Positions 59,877 to 64,000 of a stretch of DNA of 64,000 nucleotides are shown one piece after another. Location: positions 93,697 to 157,696 of the forward strand of contig CAOKHZ010000006.1 of the NCBI GenBank assembly GCA_948468385.1. The letters run 5' to 3'. Within the stretch, counting starts at the first letter, position 1; each line of letters begins with the position of its first letter. The notes under the pieces were generated by a model. That model made no database searches. It was not told where the DNA came from and saw only the letters and a list, made by a program, of their open reading frames with translations. Source of the stretch: an uncultured Faecalicatena sp. (GTDB lineage Bacteria > Bacillota > Clostridia > Lachnospirales > Lachnospiraceae). The position numbers and the translations under genes are program-made.

Positions 59877-61538
59877 CTACAAAACTTTGATTTTTCCTTC
59901 CTGCTCCAACCCCTCAATCTCAAAATGCAACGCCTGATATCGTTCCAAAATGTCTATCACTTCTCGTGAAACCCGCTCTCCTGGCACGAGCAAAGGTATC
60001 CCCGGCGGGTAGAGGTAGGCATATTCTGCCGAAACACGTCCCTCGCACGCTCCCCATGGAAGGCACGTATCCATCCTCCGCATTACCATCATCCGGCAGT
60101 CTTCCGGCCACTGATTTCCCGGTCGGATTCTCCGCTTGTCCCTCACCATCCGCACCGCCTCCGCGCTCGTATACACTTGCTCCGTCCGCGGCAATTCAAA
60201 AACTCGCCCCTTCTCCAATCCGTTCGCGGCTTCTTGATTTACCAACTTTATATTTTCTAAATTCGCGTCCTTCCCTCGCTCCTTTGCGTTTCTATTTTGC
60301 CACAATTGCCCGTCAATTTCAAGCATGGCTTTCACAAAACGTTCCAGGCCTTCTTTCGTGTCTCCCACGGAGGTCATGGCAATGACATGGCTCCCCGCCG
60401 CCATCTCCATTTGTAAGTGATACCTCTCCAAAAGCACCCGATACAACCATTTCCCCGATTTGCCGGTTCCCTTCGTGGAGATCACGATTTTAGAAAAATC
60501 AAACCACGTGCCCGTAAGTTCCACGAGCCGCAAACATCGCATTTTTCCCAATTCCACCCTCGTCCATTTCAACAATCCCACATAATTTTCAAACAATGCC
60601 ATCCCTTCCGATTCCAACAAATGAATGCATTCATCCATCCCTGCCATTAAAACATACGACGGGCTGCTGCTTTGGAAAATATGCAAATACCTTCTGACTT
60701 CCTCCCTGGCCACGATATTGCCGTTCATATGAAGCAAGGCGGTCTGTGTCAACGACGGCAACGTCTTGTGCAGACTGTGTATCACGACGTCCGCCCCCAG
60801 TGCATTCGCATTTTCAGGAAAATATTCATGAAATCCGAAATGCGCCCCATGTGCCTCGTCCACGATGAGGGGGATGCCATACGCATGAACCACTTCGGCA
60901 ATCGCCCTTACGTCCGAGACCACGCCGTCATACGTGGGAGAGGTGATTACCACGGCGCGAATCCGGCCGCGGCGAGCCTGACTCTCTCTCATCCCCCCAC
61001 ACTCCTCCGACATCCGCATCTCTCCCGGCATTCGTCTCTCTCTCGATACACGCACTTCCTCCGGCACACACTCTTCTTCCACCGCACACGCGTCCTCGCT
61101 GAGAATCCGCCTCACGTCCTCCACGTCAATTTCCCCGTTCAAATCGTATTCCCCAAGATACCGAGGATATACGTACTCCGCGCGCAGTTCGTTTAAAAAC
61201 GCCGCATGGTACGCCGACTTATGGCAGTTTCTCGCCATCAAGATTCGGTCACCCTTTCGTGTGCAGCCCATGATGGCACTCAAAATCCCGCAAGTACTGC
61301 CGTTCACCAGATAATGTGTCTCTTCCGCCCCATATAGTCTCGCCGCCCGCTCCTGCGCCTCCTGCAAAATTCCCCTCGCATGATGCAGGTCGTCAAATCC
61401 CTCTATCTCCGTGATGTCAATACCATATGGAAGCTCCGCTCCCATCAATTCCGGATTTCTCTTATGGCCGGGCATATGAAACCCATAATAATCCGAATCT
61501 CTATATGAAATTAATTTCTCATATAACGTTTCTCGCAT
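59877..61538 (-). CDS. Orn/Lys/Arg decarboxylase family protein
   Basis: A 553-residue PLP enzyme of the short Firmicutes form. Early DSDYYGFHMPGHKRNP, NGSTCGILSAIMG, TSPTYDGVVSDV, VDEAHGAHFGF and the Schiff-base Lys in HSLHKTLPSLTQT (about 257); C-terminal domain with RMDTCLPWGACEGRVSAEYAYLYPPGIPLLVPGE. It decarboxylates a basic amino acid to a polyamine precursor. A stretch at ~155-190 (VPEEVRVSRERRMPGEMRM) is an insert of repeated sequence. GGGGAG before ATG 61538. Confidence 0.9.
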   Translation of the reverse strand: MRETLYEKLISYRDSDYYGFHMPGHKRNPELMGAELPYGIDITEIEGFDDLHHARGILQEAQERAARLYGAEETHYLVNGSTCGILSAIMGCTRKGDRILMARNCHKSAYHAAFLNELRAEYVYPRYLGEYDLNGEIDVEDVRRILSEDACAVEEECVPEEVRVSRERRMPGEMRMSEECGGMRESQARRGRIRAVVITSPTYDGVVSDVRAIAEVVHAYGIPLIVDEAHGAHFGFHEYFPENANALGADVVIHSLHKTLPSLTQTALLHMNGNIVAREEVRRYLHIFQSSSPSYVLMAGMDECIHLLESEGMALFENYVGLLKWTRVELGKMRCLRLVELTGTWFDFSKIVISTKGTGKSGKWLYRVLLERYHLQMEMAAGSHVIAMTSVGDTKEGLERFVKAMLEIDGQLWQNRNAKERGKDANLENIKLVNQEAANGLEKGRVFELPRTEQVYTSAEAVRMVRDKRRIRPGNQWPEDCRMMVMRRMDTCLPWGACEGRVSAEYAYLYPPGIPLLVPGERVSREVIDILERYQALHFEIEGLEQEGKIKVL

Positions 61539-61650
61539 CTTTCTCCCCGTCAAATCCCGACTTTTTGTAATTTTCCGATAAATTCAAGAACGCCACCCAG
61601 CCTTCAACCTCCGCTTTGCCAAAGGCAAATTAAACATGCGTGTAATGCCC

Positions 61651-61691
61651 GTTACAATCCAGCCCGCGCTGGCGCGGTGCCAAATTGTAAC
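61651..61691 (-). terminator. Hairpin directly after the MBL hydrolase stop, repeat family copy
   Basis: GTTACAAT (61651-61658) and ATTGTAAC (61684-61691) pair, with a GC-rich inner part. Read in the gene's direction it equals the 680-720 element: stop codon, GTTACAATT, variable middle, ATTGTAACGGGCAT. Confidence 0.6.
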
Positions 61692-63292
61692 TACCGAATC
61701 CATTTTTGATACAAAGACAGAATCTGGTCGGTGAATTTTGCCAGATCTTTATTGGCTCCGTTCTGGTTTGCCTTGACTGCTGCCAGCAGTTTGTTGTAAG
61801 CCGCCAATAGTTGGTCATAAGCAGTTTTCTTCTGCACGCGTGCCGGCTTCTCGGTCTTCACTGTCGGAACAAGAGACGTAACCAAGGTCCACTGATTCGT
61901 TGCCAGATTAAAAATTGAACCGGAACAAGGAAGTTCCGTCGCAAATCCGGTTTGTTCCTGAATCAAACCGGACAAGGTTTCCATAGATTCATCATTTCCG
62001 TGAACGAGAAATACGCGTGAAGGTTCGGAAAAAGCGGAAATCCAGTTCAACAAGCCGGACTGATCGGCATGGGAGGACATGGCGGCCATCGTTTCAATAT
62101 GTGCCTGTATATGGATTTCCTCGCCGAATAATTTAACGGTTTTCGCACCATCCAAAAGCACGCGCCCGAGCGTCCCCGCCGCCTGATAGCCGGCAAAAAC
62201 AACACTGCATTCACGCCGCCAGAGATTGTGCTTGAGATGATGACGGATACGCCCGGCATCGCACATTCCCGACGCGGAGATGATAATCTTGGGAGCCGCG
62301 TCAAAGTTGATGGCTTTCGATTCTTCCGATGTGATGGATAAATGTAGCCCCGGGAAGCTAATCGGATTGACACCGCGTTCTACCAGCTTCTTGGTTTTTT
62401 CGTCATAACAGTCGGTCATATTTTTGTGAAACACATCAGTTGCTTCCACCGCCAACGGACTGTCTACATAGACCGGGAATCCATCGTGTCCGTGGATCAG
62501 TCCGGCTTCTTTTATATTACGGATGAGGTATAAAAGCTCTTGCGTCCTTCCCACCGCAAATGCCGGAAATACGACATTGCCGCCGCGATCCAATGTCTCT
62601 TGGATGATGCGTACCATGTCCTCCATATGGTCGATGCCGGTCTTATGCAGACGGTTTCCATAGGTGGATTCCATGATGACATAGTCGGCCTCGTGAATAT
62701 ATTCCGGATTACGGATCAACGGTTTGCCGAAATTTCCGATGTCACCGGAGAATACCAGTTTTTTAGAAATCCCGCTTTCGGAGATAAATAGTTCGATGGA
62801 TGCGGAGCCAAGCAAATGTCCGGCATCAATAAATCGAGCGGAGACTCCGTCGCCTAACTCCACCAATTCATGATAATCCACACTACGGAAATGTTTCATG
62901 ACTCCGTCCGCGTCGAATACATCGTAAATCGGCTCGATCGTTTTTTGACCCGCCCGTCTGGCTTTGCGGTTATGGTATTCCGCGTCGCTCATCTGAATGT
63001 GGGCACTGTCACGCAGCATGATGTCCGCCAACTCGGCGGTGGCTTTCGTGCAGAGTACCGTGCCGTTGAATCCGTTTTTATAGGCAAACGGAATCATGCC
63101 CGCATGGTCAATGTGGGAGTGCGTCAGAAGAATATAGTCGATGTCGGCATATTTGACCGGCAGTTCCGCATTTTGATAAAGATTCTCACCTTGTTCCATT
63201 CCCATGTCAACGGCAATCTTCAGACCACAGACATCCAATAAATGCAGGGAACCGGTTACTTCGTGGTCGGCACCGATAAAATGTAGTTTCAT
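61691..63292 (-). CDS. Beta-CASP metallo-beta-lactamase fold RNA-processing type hydrolase
   Basis: A 533-residue enzyme. Metallo-beta-lactamase domain with LTHSHIDHAGMIP (HxHxDH), DAGHLLGSA, SGDIGN; beta-CASP insert with PAFAVGRTQELLYL; C-terminal IISASGMCDAGRIRHHLKHNLWR and SSHADQSGLL, HGNDES. This is the CPSF-73/YsgA-like group without KH domains, distinct from RNase J. Likely an RNA endonuclease or exonuclease. The last ~60 residues (AAYNKLLAAVKANQNGANKDL) are a lineage-specific helical tail. GAGAGGAG lies upstream of the ATG. Confidence 0.88.
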   Translation of the reverse strand: MKLHFIGADHEVTGSLHLLDVCGLKIAVDMGMEQGENLYQNAELPVKYADIDYILLTHSHIDHAGMIPFAYKNGFNGTVLCTKATAELADIMLRDSAHIQMSDAEYHNRKARRAGQKTIEPIYDVFDADGVMKHFRSVDYHELVELGDGVSARFIDAGHLLGSASIELFISESGISKKLVFSGDIGNFGKPLIRNPEYIHEADYVIMESTYGNRLHKTGIDHMEDMVRIIQETLDRGGNVVFPAFAVGRTQELLYLIRNIKEAGLIHGHDGFPVYVDSPLAVEATDVFHKNMTDCYDEKTKKLVERGVNPISFPGLHLSITSEESKAINFDAAPKIIISASGMCDAGRIRHHLKHNLWRRECSVVFAGYQAAGTLGRVLLDGAKTVKLFGEEIHIQAHIETMAAMSSHADQSGLLNWISAFSEPSRVFLVHGNDESMETLSGLIQEQTGFATELPCSGSIFNLATNQWTLVTSLVPTVKTEKPARVQKKTAYDQLLAAYNKLLAAVKANQNGANKDLAKFTDQILSLYQKWIR

Positions 63293-63397
63293 AACATCCG
63301 CTCCTCTCTAAATTTTGTTCTTATTAAGAATTGTACCAAATTATTTGTATGTTGGCTAGTACCTGAGCATGAAACGAAGAGGAAATGTGCGAAAAAT

Positions 63398-63421
63398 GTT
63401 ACTTTTCACGGGGTAGGGAAA
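63398..63421. repeat. Palindromic repeat family GTTACTTTTCACGG, copy 3
   Basis: GTTACTTTTCACGGGGTAGG then GAAAC; the right arm is shortened compared with 31524-31555. Confidence 0.75.
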
Positions 63422-63451
63422 CACCCCTTCCATGCAAAAAGCACCAGCCTT

Positions 63452-63934
63452 TTATGACCGATGCCTTATCAGCATGTTCTCCGCCTCAAAACAATCCCTC
63501 CATCCACAATTCATATGGTAAGAGTCATCCGCCGACCACATTCTCGGGATGTCCTCGTCCTTAATCCAATTCAGTTCTTCTATGATTTCTAAAATCCTTT
63601 TCTCTTCTTTCAGCGGCCCATTTTCACGATCCCAATAAGTCTGTTGCATGTTCCGCATGACTTTATGCGCTCGAATCGGACGCTCTGGCTTCTGCTCCAC
63701 ATAGCGGTACGCCTTGTCAAGAATCCTTTCAATCTCCTCCTGCGAGACGGCCGCCGCATTGGTTCGCGATGCCAGTTTCACCGCCCCGTTGGCCGCAATC
63801 CCAATTTCTCCGTCCGTAGCTCCCTCCCCAAGCTCCATCCGGTTCTCGGCCAACTGCCTCTCCCTGGTGATAGTTCTTCGTCTTCCACCCAAGTCTGCGC
63901 CGTTCCCTCCGATGCTGAGCTCGTCATGCACCAT
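63452..63934 (-). CDS. Hypothetical protein near window end
   Basis: About 160 residues, no signal peptide. The first 55 are Gly/Arg rich and low in structure. From ~60 on it is helical (SQEEIERILDKAYRYVEQ, EKRILEIIEELNWIKDEDIPRMW) and ends DCFEAENMLIRHRS. I do not recognise it. The start is unclear: ATG 63934 has no good ribosome site, and a GTG at 63958 lies inside repeat copy 4, so the repeat may have cut the original 5' end. Confidence 0.5.
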   Translation of the reverse strand: MVHDELSIGGNGADLGGRRRTITRERQLAENRMELGEGATDGEIGIAANGAVKLASRTNAAAVSQEEIERILDKAYRYVEQKPERPIRAHKVMRNMQQTYWDRENGPLKEEKRILEIIEELNWIKDEDIPRMWSADDSYHMNCGWRDCFEAENMLIRHRS

Positions 63935-63946
63935 TTGGAAATTATA

Positions 63947-63970
63947 GTTACTTTTCACGGGGTGGGGAAA
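63947..63970. repeat. Palindromic repeat family GTTACTTTTCACGG, copy 4
   Basis: GTTACTTTTCACGGGGTGG then GGAAA. Same orientation as the other three. It brackets, with copy 3, the hypothetical gene at 63452. Confidence 0.75.
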
Positions 63971-64000
63971 TAAGACACGATAATAAGGGACTCTTGTGGG

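Noticed and set aside
61691-63292. RNase J
   Set aside because: The beta-CASP core fits, but the size, motif details and C-terminus match the shorter CPSF-like bacterial group instead.
1-64000. Prophage or plasmid segment
   Set aside because: No phage structural, integrase, replication or transfer genes; the housekeeping genes fit a chromosome.

Overview
The window looks like chromosomal DNA from an anaerobic, endospore-forming Clostridia, most likely a Lachnospiraceae (inference). The support is spore-maturation proteins SpmA and SpmB, a PSP1/RicT protein, GH2 and GH3 glycosidases, lipoproteins with Clostridia-style signal peptides, many strong AGGAGG-type ribosome sites combined with frequent TTG/GTG starts, and a large number of AAA-ATPase/PD-(D/E)XK genes with dispersed hairpin repeats. 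No rRNA, tRNA, CRISPR array, phage or transposase gene was recognised.

Layout. 0-6 kb: an NlpC/P60 hydrolase cut by the window edge, then on the minus strand citrate synthase with an alpha/beta hydrolase, a TatD-associated type radical SAM protein, and a vitamin B6 pair (ECF S component plus pyridoxamine kinase). 6-15 kb: GH2 glycosidase, NYN/OST-HTH protein, two metallophosphoesterases, a YheO-like regulator, and a RidA / MalY-type lyase / MFS exporter-or-importer set behind a promoter with a palindromic operator candidate. 15-32 kb: a rearranged region with two full and two broken AAA-ATPase-like genes, a tandem SGNH lipoprotein, a Ca2+ P-type ATPase plus a deletion remnant of a second copy, an ABC exporter with a divergent two-component system, and a nucleotidyltransferase with what looks like a decayed HEPN partner.

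32-41 kb: a GH3 beta-glucosidase, then a hairpin-repeat array followed by a plus-strand locus that I consider the most interesting part of the window. It holds a GGDEF-like membrane protein with a lost GGDEF motif, a transglutaminase-like lipoprotein, a GspF/PilC-type platform protein, four small single-span pseudopilin-like proteins and a PilT-type ATPase. It has no extension ATPase, no prepilin peptidase and no canonical prepilin cleavage motif. It may be a reduced type IV filament-like machine.

41-51 kb: a TPR-like protein, a nitroreductase, two adjacent genes each broken by in-frame stop codons (DUF1186/SEC-C and DUF262), a FecR/beta-helix lipoprotein, a VanR/VanS-like regulator pair with an unknown membrane protein and a VanY-like D,D-carboxypeptidase, and an ATPase remnant that also carries an in-frame stop. 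51-64 kb: SpmB / DUF885 peptidase-like lipoprotein / SpmA, an orphan ABC ATPase with degraded signature motifs, then a housekeeping run (RsmI, TrmN6-like, RicT/PSP1, HolB, guanylate-kinase-like, Orn/Lys/Arg decarboxylase, beta-CASP MBL hydrolase) and a hypothetical protein at the edge.

Two themes cut across the regions. First, at least seven families of short structured repeats sit between genes, over stop codons and in one case inside a gene. Second, there are many fresh gene lesions: single-codon stops, deletions at microhomologies and a 79-bp element insertion. Together they suggest an actively decaying and reshuffling accessory genome.
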